Source: G016756615 sp050958605 (lineage in GTDB: Bacteria; Pseudomonadota; Alphaproteobacteria; Rhizobiales; Rhizobiaceae). Taken from it: a DNA stretch of 64,000 nt. The notes beneath the pieces were generated by a model. It was given only the letters and a program-made list of their open reading frames with translations. It was not told the DNA's origin and did no database searches. The stretch lies in NCBI RefSeq assembly GCF_050958605.1, contig NZ_JBJHDO010000001.1, positions 496,001 through 560,000 of the forward strand, in the 5' to 3' direction. Position 1 is the stretch's first letter. Every line of letters starts with the position of its first letter. The position numbers and the translations under genes were made by a program. This document shows positions 54,941 to 62,914 of this stretch, piece after piece.

Positions 54941-55408
54941 TCACCGCTGCAGGAGTGTCGCTTCCAGCGCCGACAAAGCCTTGGCCACGGCGGCCCTGTC
55001 GGTGTCGCTTATCCTGTCGAGAATCGTCTTCTCGAAGCTTCGGGCCAGAGGGACCATTTCGCGGTAGATCTTCTCGCCGGCCTTTGTGAGCCTGAGTTGT
55101 TCGACTCGGCGATCCTCCGGGTCCACTGTCCTCTCCAGCCATTTGCGCTGCTCGAGTTCGGCGACGGCCCGCGACACCTTGGTTTTGTGCATTGATGAAT
55201 GTCCGCCGATCGCGGTCGCGGTCATGGTGCCGAACTGGCCAAGCGTCGCGAGCGTGCGCCACTCCGGTCGTGTCAGGCCATGGCGTTGCTTGTAAATTTT
55301 CTGGAATTCCCGGCTGACGGCGTCGGCCAGCCGATTGAGCCGGTAAGGGAGGAAACCTTCCAGCGCCAACACGGCGGCCTCGTCTTCACGCTGGGCGTTG
55401 TCGTTCAT
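54941..55408 (-). CDS. MarR-family transcriptional regulator
   Basis: 155 residues. Winged helix: LTRPEWRTLATLGQFGTMTATAIGGHSSMHKTKVSRAVAELEQRKWLERTVDPEDRRVEQLRLT, including the DRR wing. It is divergent from the MBL-fold hydrolase gene across 76 bp, so that gene is its likeliest target, apart from itself. Ligand unknown; several MarR proteins with this layout respond to aromatic acids or fatty acyl compounds. Confidence 0.9.
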   Translation of the reverse strand: MNDNAQREDEAAVLALEGFLPYRLNRLADAVSREFQKIYKQRHGLTRPEWRTLATLGQFGTMTATAIGGHSSMHKTKVSRAVAELEQRKWLERTVDPEDRRVEQLRLTKAGEKIYREMVPLARSFEKTILDRISDTDRAAVAKALSALEATLLQR

Positions 55409-55484
55409 CCCGGACTATCCGCGTTGCCATGGATGGTTACATCTGCAACAAATCTGCCTGTGCGTCAAACGAAGGGGCGATGAA

Positions 55485-56360
55485 ATGAAGGACCGAGTCG
55501 TGCTTCTGGGTACCAAGGGTGGACCGGCGCTGCGGCCGGGCGGCCCCTGGCCGACCTCCTCCCTGCTGGAGATCGGGGGTAAGACGATTATTGTCGATTG
55601 CGGCCTCGGCGTGACGCGGGCGCTGACCGACGCGGGAGTGGCGCTGACGGAGCTGGACCTGATCCTCGTCACCCACCTTCACTCCGATCATGTCCTGGAA
55701 CTCGGACCGCTCCTCCACACCGCGTGGACCGCGGGGCTGCAAACCCCTGTAAACGTGTTCGGGCCCGCCGGCACCGGACACTATTGGCGCCAATTCCTGC
55801 AATCGATGGATTTCGATATCGAGATCCGCATTGGAGACGAGGGCAGGCCCGACCTTCGCGATCTCGTTTCGGTCGAGGAGTTCTCCGAAGGGCCGGTGTT
55901 ACAGCACGATAACCTGACGATCAGCGCCTTGCGCGTGGAACACCCGCCGGTGACAGAATGCTATGCCTTGCGCTTCGATGCCGGCGCGCGATCCGTCGTC
56001 TTTTCCGCCGACACCGCCTATTTCCCGGCGCTCGCCGGTTTCGCCAAAGGGGCCGACCTGCTGGTCCATGAGGCGATGCTGGAGGAGGGGGTCGACAGGC
56101 TTGTCGCCCGCACCGGCAACGGTGCGCGACTCAAGGAGCACCTCTTGGCAAGCCACACAGTTGCCGCGGATGTCGGACGGATCGCGGCCGAAGCTGGTAT
56201 CCGTCATCTCGTGCTTCATCACCTGATCCCGGCCGACGATCCGGAAATCGGCGAGGTGCAGTGGATCGACGCCGTGCGCGCCACATGGACAGGCAAACTC
56301 ACGATCGGCCGTGACGGACTGGTCGTGCCATTTGCAGATCAGGCCAACACGACGTCATAG
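55485..56360 (+). CDS. MBL-fold metallohydrolase (RNase Z/aryl-hydrolase-like)
   Basis: 291 residues. The metallo-beta-lactamase motif HLHSDH is at 64-69 (TRHLHSDH-type, here VTHLHSDHVLE), with later metal ligands in FSADTAYFP and the final histidine in LVLHHLIPADDP. It lacks an obvious tRNA-binding flexible arm. It may hydrolyse a small ester or phosphodiester. The start is ATG 55485 with AAGGGG upstream. Divergent from the MarR gene. The 224 bp downstream show no gene. Confidence 0.88.
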   Translation: MKDRVVLLGTKGGPALRPGGPWPTSSLLEIGGKTIIVDCGLGVTRALTDAGVALTELDLILVTHLHSDHVLELGPLLHTAWTAGLQTPVNVFGPAGTGHYWRQFLQSMDFDIEIRIGDEGRPDLRDLVSVEEFSEGPVLQHDNLTISALRVEHPPVTECYALRFDAGARSVVFSADTAYFPALAGFAKGADLLVHEAMLEEGVDRLVARTGNGARLKEHLLASHTVAADVGRIAAEAGIRHLVLHHLIPADDPEIGEVQWIDAVRATWTGKLTIGRDGLVVPFADQANTTS

Positions 56361-56584
56361 GCGGATGGAGCCGACACTTCCCAAATCGAGACGGCGCTGA
56401 CTGCTTGGCGCGGCCTTTCTTCCAATATGGAACGATATCTGACTGGGAGCTATTGAGGATCCACAGCAGGACATGCGTGCCGAGCAGGTACCACTGGTCA
56501 TAATCTGATCCTTCGCAACTCGACTTGGCACTTGCCGGCATGCCAACGGTCGTGCAAAGAATCGGCGAAATAAGTGAGGTTCGC

Positions 56585-57052
56585 ATGAATTTGATGCAGC
56601 TCGACAACTTCGACCGCAAAATTCTTTCACTCCTGCAAGCCGATGCCCGGCTCACCAACAACGATCTTTCGGAGCGTGTGAACCTCTCGCCTTCGCAATG
56701 TTCGCGGCGGCGCCAGCGGCTGGAGCAGGAAGGATTCATTCGCGGCTATCGTGCCGTGCTCGACCGTGAGAGGCTCGGTTTCTCGCTGACCAATGTGGTG
56801 ACGGTGACGCTCGCCACCCACAATCGCGACAACGCGCGGCGTTTCGCCGAACTGGTGGCTCGGCTGCCGCAGGTACAGGAAGCGCACGCGCTCACCGGAG
56901 AGATGGACTATATCCTGAAGGTGGTGACGCCCGACCTCAAGGCGCTGTCGGAATTCGTCAACGGCGAGCTCTTGCCGCACGAATCCGTCCAGCACGTGAA
57001 GACGGCGATCGTGCTGGAAACACTCAAGGAAACCGGCGCACTGCCTCTATAG
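56585..57052 (+). CDS. Lrp/AsnC-family transcriptional regulator
   Basis: 155 residues. The N-terminal AsnC-type helix-turn-helix is LDNFDRKILSLLQADARLTNNDLSERVNLSPSQCSRRRQRLEQEGFIRGYRAVLD. The C-terminal RAM ligand domain contains VQEAHALTGEMDYILKVVTPDLKALSEF. GTGAGG precedes ATG 56585; an ATG two codons later is an alternative. The target is unknown. It converges on the TIGR01244 gene with a 24-bp gap. Confidence 0.9.
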   Translation: MNLMQLDNFDRKILSLLQADARLTNNDLSERVNLSPSQCSRRRQRLEQEGFIRGYRAVLDRERLGFSLTNVVTVTLATHNRDNARRFAELVARLPQVQEAHALTGEMDYILKVVTPDLKALSEFVNGELLPHESVQHVKTAIVLETLKETGALPL

Positions 57053-57076
57053 ACAGCTGCCAAAGGCGCCGATGTC

Positions 57077-57415
57077 TCAGCCCTTCATCTGCTGCACGGC
57101 GGCATAGAGGTTCGTGCACCGCGTCCCGGAACGGCAATAGGCGAAGACCGGGCCGGGCAGCTCGTCGAGTGCCTTTGCCATATCCTGCACATTGTCCATC
57201 GTCATCTGGCCGCTGATGACCGGGATGAAACGGAATTCGAGGCCGGCCGCCTCGACCGCCGCGCGAATGTTTTCGGCAGAAGGCTGGCCCGGCTGTTCAT
57301 CGTCGGGCCGGTTACAGATGACGCTCTTGAAGCCGGCCTTCTTGATCTCGGCCACTTCCTCCGGGGTGATCTGGGGCGAGACGGAGTAGTCTTCGCTGAT
57401 CTGGCGGTATTCCAT
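57077..57415 (-). CDS. TIGR01244-family sulfurtransferase/phosphatase-like protein
   Basis: 112 residues. The start MEYRQISEDYSVSPQITPEEVAEIKKAGFKSVICNRPDDEQPGQPS and the active loop YCRSGTRC (C94, R99) match the TIGR01244 family, related to the N-terminal domain of Blh. The Cys loop can act as a rhodanese-like or dual-specificity-phosphatase-like site. GAGGACA precedes ATG 57415. In rhizobia, Blh-type proteins are linked to sulfide metabolism and biofilms, but this short form is alone here. Confidence 0.87.
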   Translation of the reverse strand: MEYRQISEDYSVSPQITPEEVAEIKKAGFKSVICNRPDDEQPGQPSAENIRAAVEAAGLEFRFIPVISGQMTMDNVQDMAKALDELPGPVFAYCRSGTRCTNLYAAVQQMKG

Positions 57416-57623
57416 CGATTTGTCCTCACGGGCAGACTGTCGGTCTGGGCAGGCGCGCCCACGGTCGCAACGTGTCTTGCCATTTGCCGGCATCAACCGC
57501 AACTGCTTCACTGCAGCATCGCGCCGAAAAGTGCACGCCGATTTGCAGTAAAAGGGACGCAAAAACAAGAGACTACAGCATCGGGATCGATTCCGAAATC
57601 GAGCCCGGTGCTGTGGACTGTCG

Positions 57624-58772
57624 TCAGGCCGCCAGCGTCCCCTGGAGATCAGCGAGCGCACGCAGATGATGGCCGCTGTCGCCGAATGTGAGGTCGATCA
57701 TGGTGGCGCGCTTGAAATAGTGCCCGACAGCATATTCCATCGTCATGCCCACGCCGCCATGGAGCTGGATCGCGTTCTCGCCGACGAGCCGGCCGCCGCG
57801 ACCGATCTCGGTCTTGGTGGCATGCATGGCGCGAGCACGCTCCAAATCGTCGTCGCTGTCGGCCATCATGGTGGCGTAAAGCGTGATCGAGCGCGCTTGC
57901 TCCAGCGCCACATACATGTCCACCGCCTTGTGCTGCAGCACCTGGAAGGAGCCGATCGGCACGCCGAATTGCTTGCGGACCTTGAGATAATCGAGCGTCA
58001 GCGCGTGCATGGCCGACATCACGCCGACGGCTTCGGCCGAGAGCGCCGCGATCGCCTGATCGACGACCCTGCTTACCAGCGGCAGGCCGTTTTCGGGGTC
58101 GCCGATGACGGCGCTCGCCGGCACTTTGGCCTTGTCGAAGCTGATCTCGGCCCCGCGCAGGCCGTCCTGCATGGTATAACCGCGGCGCGAGACACCGGGC
58201 GTGTTCGCATCGACGAGGAACACACCGATGCCGCCGGGGTCGCGCGGCCCACCTGCCGTGCGGGCCGTGACGATCAGCTTGTCGGCGCTGTCGCCGTGAA
58301 CCACCACGCTCTTGGCGCCCGACAGAACATAGTCGCCGCCATCCTTCCTGGCCTGGGTCTCGACATGGTGGAGATCGAAGCGCGAATTGCGCTCCACCTG
58401 GGCGAAGGCAAATTTGAGGGAGCCTTCCGCGATCTGGCCGATGAATTCCGCCTTCTGGTCGGAATTTCCGCCGAGCCGCAGAAAGCCGCCGCCGAGCACC
58501 ACCGTCGGGAAGTAGGGTTCGAGGGCGATCGCCTGGCCGAGCGCCTCCATGACGATCATCGTCTCCACGGGACCACCGCCGATGCCGCCGTCGCTCTCCG
58601 CGAAGGGCAGCGCCATCAGGCCCATCTCGGCGTAACGCGCCCACATCTCCTGGCTCCAGCCCTCCGGCGAAGCCATGAAGCGTTTGCGCTCCTCGAATGT
58701 GTAGTTGTCCGCCAACAGGCGCCCGAGCGAATCCTTGAGGATCGACTGTTCTTCGGTGAGATCGAAATCCAT
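57624..58772 (-). CDS. pimD: Acyl-CoA dehydrogenase, PimD-like small subunit
   Basis: 382 residues, acyl-CoA dehydrogenase fold: MDFDLTEEQSILKDSLGRLL, FAFAQVERNSRFDLHHVET, IQLHGGVGMTMEYAVGHYFKR. The usual catalytic Glu in a YEG context is replaced by FGDSGHH, and the alternative ER pair of the middle domain reads VVDQAIAAL. No base is therefore visible, and this may be the non-catalytic half of a heteromeric enzyme. It follows pimC by 18 bp. Order and type match pimD of Rhodopseudomonas; the pim symbols are inferred from gene order and resemblance. Confidence 0.82.
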   Translation of the reverse strand: MDFDLTEEQSILKDSLGRLLADNYTFEERKRFMASPEGWSQEMWARYAEMGLMALPFAESDGGIGGGPVETMIVMEALGQAIALEPYFPTVVLGGGFLRLGGNSDQKAEFIGQIAEGSLKFAFAQVERNSRFDLHHVETQARKDGGDYVLSGAKSVVVHGDSADKLIVTARTAGGPRDPGGIGVFLVDANTPGVSRRGYTMQDGLRGAEISFDKAKVPASAVIGDPENGLPLVSRVVDQAIAALSAEAVGVMSAMHALTLDYLKVRKQFGVPIGSFQVLQHKAVDMYVALEQARSITLYATMMADSDDDLERARAMHATKTEIGRGGRLVGENAIQLHGGVGMTMEYAVGHYFKRATMIDLTFGDSGHHLRALADLQGTLAA

Positions 58773-58790
58773 CGGTTCTTTCCGCAGTTC

Positions 58791-59993
58791 CTACAGGCCC
58801 AGCACGGCCTTGGCGATGATGTTTTTCTGGATCTCGTTCGAACCACCGTAGATCGAGACCTTGCGCGCGTTGAAATAGGTGGGCGCCGACTGGCTGCCGT
58901 AGCCCGGGCCGATGGGCGGCTCGTTCCAGCCTTCCTCCGTCTCGGGCTGGTAGGGCATGGCGTAGGGGCCCATGACCTCCATGAGCAGATGCGTCGTCGC
59001 CTGCTGGATCTCCGATCCCTTGATCTTGAGATAAGAGGAAGCCGGGTCGGGTTTGCCGGTATTGCCGCGCTTGGCGTCGGCGGCGACCACGCGCAATTGC
59101 GTCATCTCCAGCGCTTTCAGATCGATCTCCACCGAGGCAAGCTTCTCGCGGAATCGCTGGTCCTCGATCAGCGGCCGACCGCCCGACATTTCCTTGGCGG
59201 CTAGTTCGCGGATCCGTGCCACCCGCTGCTTGGACATGCCAATCCGGGCAATATTGGTGCGCTCGTTGCCGAGCAGGAACTTGGCGTAGTCCCAGCCCTT
59301 GTTCTCCTCGCCGACGAGGTTCCCGACCGGCACCCTCACGTCGGTGAGGAAGACCTCGTTGATCTCGCGGCCGCCATCCATGGTGACGATGGGGCGGACC
59401 TCGATGCCCGGCGTCTTCATGTCGATCAACAGGAAGGAGATGCCTTCCTGCTTCTTGGCTTCAGGATTGGTGCGGACAAGACAGAAGATCCAGTCGGCAT
59501 ATTGGGCGAGCGTCGTCCACGTCTTCTGGCCGTTGACGATATAGTGGTCCCCGTCACGCACGGCGCGCGTCTTCAGTGAGGCGAGATCGGATCCCGCGCC
59601 GGGTTCCGAAAAGCCCTGGCACCACCAGTCGTCGAGGTTGCGGATCGCCGGCAGGAAGCGTTCCTTCTGCGCGGCATTGCCGAAAGTGTAGATGACCGGA
59701 CCGACCATATTGACGCCGAAGGCGAGCGGCTGGGGCGCCGGGTATTTCTGCAGCTCTTCCAGGAAGATATATTGCCGCATCGGGTCCCAGCCGGTGCCGC
59801 CATATTCGATCGGCCAATGCGCCGCCGCCCAGCCCTTCTTGTTGAGCACACGGGTCCAGGCGACATACTCCTCCTTGCCGACCATCTCGCCGTCGATCAG
59901 CTTCTGGCGCACATGTTCCGGCACATTGTCCCGGAAGAATTGGCGTACCTCCTCCCGGAAGGCGTTCTCTTCGTCCGTGAAGCGAAGATCCAT
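58791..59993 (-). CDS. pimC: Acyl-CoA dehydrogenase, PimC-like large subunit
   Basis: 400 residues. Acyl-CoA dehydrogenase with WWCQGFSEPGAGSDLASLKT (FAD site) and C-terminal VSIYGGSNEIQKNIIAKAVLGL. The YEG glutamate is absent (YGG), but E244 in FLLGNERTNIARIG sits at the alternative base position used by isovaleryl- and long-chain acyl-CoA dehydrogenases. It probably forms the active half of a dehydrogenase with the next gene, acting on a dicarboxyl-CoA such as pimeloyl-CoA. GAGGAGAAAACC precedes ATG 59993. Confidence 0.85.
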   Translation of the reverse strand: MDLRFTDEENAFREEVRQFFRDNVPEHVRQKLIDGEMVGKEEYVAWTRVLNKKGWAAAHWPIEYGGTGWDPMRQYIFLEELQKYPAPQPLAFGVNMVGPVIYTFGNAAQKERFLPAIRNLDDWWCQGFSEPGAGSDLASLKTRAVRDGDHYIVNGQKTWTTLAQYADWIFCLVRTNPEAKKQEGISFLLIDMKTPGIEVRPIVTMDGGREINEVFLTDVRVPVGNLVGEENKGWDYAKFLLGNERTNIARIGMSKQRVARIRELAAKEMSGGRPLIEDQRFREKLASVEIDLKALEMTQLRVVAADAKRGNTGKPDPASSYLKIKGSEIQQATTHLLMEVMGPYAMPYQPETEEGWNEPPIGPGYGSQSAPTYFNARKVSIYGGSNEIQKNIIAKAVLGL

Positions 59994-60030
59994 GGTTTTC
60001 TCCTCGATGCATCCTCCCGCCAAGGGGAGA

Positions 60031-61215
60031 TCAATTGATCTCGAACAGGCCGGCAGCGCCCATGCCGCCGCCGACGCACATGGTGACGACCGCGTATTTC
60101 ACGCCCCGCCGCTTGCCTTCGATCAGCGCATGGCCGGCAAGGCGAGCGCCACTCATGCCGTAGGGATGGCCGACCGAGATGGCTCCGCCATCGACGTTGA
60201 GTTTCGCGGGGTCGATGCCGAGCCGGTCGCGACAATAGAGCACCTGGACGGCAAAGGCCTCGTTCAGTTCCCAAAGGCCGATGTCGTCGATCTTGAGGCC
60301 GTGGCGATCGAGCAGACGCGGCACCGCGAAGACCGGCCCGATGCCCATCTCGTCCGGCTCGCAACCGGCGACATTGAAACCGCGCAGGACGCCCAGCGGG
60401 GTAAGACCCCGCCGTGCAGCCTCCTTGTCGCTCATCATCACCGCGGCCGATGCGCCGTCGGAGAGCTGGCTGGCGTTGCCCGCGGTGATGGTGAAGCCTT
60501 CGCCGCGCACCGGTTTGAGCGCTGCAAGGCCTTGCGCCGTCGTGTCGGGACGCGGCCCTTCGTCATGGGCGAGCTCGAGCTCTTTGTGGCTGATCTCCTG
60601 GGTCTCCTTGTCGACGACCGCCATCACGGTGCGGATCGGCGCGATCTCCGCGTCGAAGCGGCCGGCCTCGCGAGCGGCGGCGACACGGCGCTGGCTTTCC
60701 AGCGCATATTCGTCCTGGCGCTCGCGGGAGATGCCGTACCGCTTCGCCACGACTTCGGCCGTATCGATCATCGGCATATAAACCTCCGGCTTCACCTTCA
60801 TGAGCCGTTCGTCTATCAGCTTGAAGCTGTTTTGCTTGTCGTTCTGGACGAGACTGATCGATTCCAGGCCGCCGGCTATGCCTGCCTTGACGCCGTCATT
60901 GCGGATAGCGTTGGCGAGCAATGCCATGGCCTGCAGTCCGGAGGCACATTGCCGGTCGATCGTGGTTCCCGCGACAGTGACAGGAAGGCCGGCGGTCAGG
61001 AGCGCCCGTCGCGCGACATTGAGCCCGGTCGTTCCCTGCTCCATGGCGCAGCCCATCACCACATCCTCTATCTCACCGCCTTCGAGGCCGGAGCGGGTGA
61101 GCGCATGGGCGATGGCATGGCCGCCGAGAGTCGCGCCGGTAGTGTCGTTGAGCGCGCCGCGATAGGCCTTGCCGATCGGCGTGCGGGCGGTGGATACGAT
61201 GACGGCGTCTGCCAT
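60031..61215 (-). CDS. pimB: Acetyl-CoA acyltransferase (thiolase), PimB-like
   Basis: 394 residues. Thiolase catalytic residues: C90 in TTIDRQCASGLQA, H350 in SVGHPYGMSGARL, and C380 in TMCVGGGMGAA. It cleaves 3-oxoacyl-CoA to acetyl-CoA and a shortened acyl-CoA at the end of each beta-oxidation turn. It lies 10 bp downstream of the ligase gene and 37 bp upstream of pimC, in a tight operon. Confidence 0.9.
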   Translation of the reverse strand: MADAVIVSTARTPIGKAYRGALNDTTGATLGGHAIAHALTRSGLEGGEIEDVVMGCAMEQGTTGLNVARRALLTAGLPVTVAGTTIDRQCASGLQAMALLANAIRNDGVKAGIAGGLESISLVQNDKQNSFKLIDERLMKVKPEVYMPMIDTAEVVAKRYGISRERQDEYALESQRRVAAAREAGRFDAEIAPIRTVMAVVDKETQEISHKELELAHDEGPRPDTTAQGLAALKPVRGEGFTITAGNASQLSDGASAAVMMSDKEAARRGLTPLGVLRGFNVAGCEPDEMGIGPVFAVPRLLDRHGLKIDDIGLWELNEAFAVQVLYCRDRLGIDPAKLNVDGGAISVGHPYGMSGARLAGHALIEGKRRGVKYAVVTMCVGGGMGAAGLFEIN

Positions 61216-61225
61216 GTTCTTCTCC

Positions 61226-62914
61226 TTATGAAGAGATCTTTGCCACCTTTGCGCGGGCGGCCTCTTCCTGTTTCAGTTCGAGTTTCGAAAGCTTGCCGAC
61301 CGAAGTGCGCGGCAGGGCGGAGCGGATTTCCAGTGCCTTTGGCATCTCATGGCGTCCGAGCCGGCCTTCGAGGAAAACCGAGAGCGCCTCGAGCGTGAGG
61401 ACGGGCGCGCCATCGCATAGCTTGACGAAGGCCTTGGCCGCTTCGCCGCGATAGTCGTCGGGAATCCCGATGACCAGGACTTCCTCGACATCCGGATGTT
61501 CGTAGATGGCCTGCTCGATCATCTGGGGATAGACGTTGTAGCCGCCCGAAATGATCATGTCCTTCTTGCGGTCGACGATGAAGAAGAAGCCGTCTTCATC
61601 CATGTAGCCGATGTCGCCGGTCAGGAATCCTCCGTCGGAGAAGGAGGCACGGGTCTCTTCCTCGCGGTTGAGGTAGCCTCTTGTCACATTGGCGCCGAAG
61701 GCGCGGATCTCGCCGACCTCGCCGGGAGGAAGCACGCGCTTGAGATCGTCGAGCGCGACAATGTCCAGATAGATGCCGGGCAGGGGAAGGCCGATCGTCC
61801 CCAGCTTGTCTGGCCGGTTCTTGGGGATGTTGGCCCCGGCCGGGGAGGTCTCCGTCATGCCCCAGCCTCCGAGAAGCTCGAGGCCCGTGAGCGCCTTGAG
61901 CTTGCGGGCGACTTCGACTGGCAGAGGCGCGCCGCCGGAGGCGCAGTAACGCAGGCTGGACAGATCGCGTTCCTCGAAACCGGGCAGCGAACAGATCGCT
62001 ATCCACATCGTTGGAACGCCGGCAAGGATCGTAGCGCCCTGTTCGATCTCGTTGAGCGCGGTCTCTGCGTCGAAACGTGTGTGCATGACCAGTGTCTGCC
62101 CGTCGAACAGCGAGCGCAGCGTTACGGAAACCAACGCGTAGATGTGGAAGAGGGGGAGGAAAAGCAGGACGCGTTCCTCGCTGGGACGCGAGAGGTCCTC
62201 GGCTTGCGACCAGGCGTCATAGGCTGAGACCGCGGCCGACAGGTTCGCGTGAGTCAACATGGCGGCTTTCGGCAGGCCGGTCGTGCCGCCGGTATATTGC
62301 AGAAGCGCCAGATCATCGACGGCGACCGGAGGCAACTCCGCGACGGGCGGGCAAGAGGCGATAAAATCGGACCAGCGCGTCATGCCGACGCCGGATGGCA
62401 TCGGGCCCGTCAGCGGCGAGGGCCCGAAGGCGGCATCGTCGCCGATGATCACGCGATCGATGAGGCCTTCGCGAAGAAGAGCGGCGGACTTGACGGCAAG
62501 GTCGCCGATATTGGTGGTGACGAGAGTCCGCGCGCCGCTGTCCGAAAGCTTGTGGGTAAGCATGCGGGGACTGTCGAGCGGGCTCAGATGGACGATGGTC
62601 GCCCCTGCCTTCATGGCGCCGAAGAAGGCATAGGGATGGTAGAGCGTGTTGGGCAGGAAGAGCGCGATACGGCTGCCCGGACCGAGACCAGCCGCAAGGA
62701 AAGCCGCCGCGGCTCGGTCGGCTTCCTCCCGCAGTTCGCCGTAGCTGATCGAATGGTCTCTGAAGACAAAAGCGGCCTTGTTGCCGAAACGCTCGGCTGA
62801 ACGGTCAATGAGCGATCCGACCGCCCAGGTGCCGAGTTCGCGGTCGGGCGACATGCCCGACGGGTAGGACTTCGCCCAGGGCCAAGGCCCGGAGCAGCCC
62901 CGCGGGCCGGTCAC
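61226..62914 (-). CDS. pimA: Fatty/dicarboxylic acid-CoA ligase, PimA-like (AMP-forming)
   Basis: 562 residues, ANL superfamily. The AMP-binding signature is YTGGTTGLPKAAMLTH; other motifs are GWGMTETSPAG, the hinge TGDIGYMDEDGFFFIVDRKK, SGGYNVYPQ, and the catalytic lysine in SVGKLSKLEL. I start at GTG 62914, which overlaps the preceding gene stop (GTGA) and includes the conserved N-terminal KSYPSG element; ATG 62854 would drop it. It activates a carboxylic acid for beta-oxidation; dicarboxylate specificity is inferred from the operon. Confidence 0.87.
   Translation of the reverse strand: MTGPRGCSGPWPWAKSYPSGMSPDRELGTWAVGSLIDRSAERFGNKAAFVFRDHSISYGELREEADRAAAAFLAAGLGPGSRIALFLPNTLYHPYAFFGAMKAGATIVHLSPLDSPRMLTHKLSDSGARTLVTTNIGDLAVKSAALLREGLIDRVIIGDDAAFGPSPLTGPMPSGVGMTRWSDFIASCPPVAELPPVAVDDLALLQYTGGTTGLPKAAMLTHANLSAAVSAYDAWSQAEDLSRPSEERVLLFLPLFHIYALVSVTLRSLFDGQTLVMHTRFDAETALNEIEQGATILAGVPTMWIAICSLPGFEERDLSSLRYCASGGAPLPVEVARKLKALTGLELLGGWGMTETSPAGANIPKNRPDKLGTIGLPLPGIYLDIVALDDLKRVLPPGEVGEIRAFGANVTRGYLNREEETRASFSDGGFLTGDIGYMDEDGFFFIVDRKKDMIISGGYNVYPQMIEQAIYEHPDVEEVLVIGIPDDYRGEAAKAFVKLCDGAPVLTLEALSVFLEGRLGRHEMPKALEIRSALPRTSVGKLSKLELKQEEAARAKVAKISS

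Noticed and set aside
57666..61398. Long open frames antisense to the pim-like operon (57666-59204 and 59692-61398)
   Set aside because: All five operon genes have catalytic motifs on the minus strand; the antisense products look like composition artefacts.
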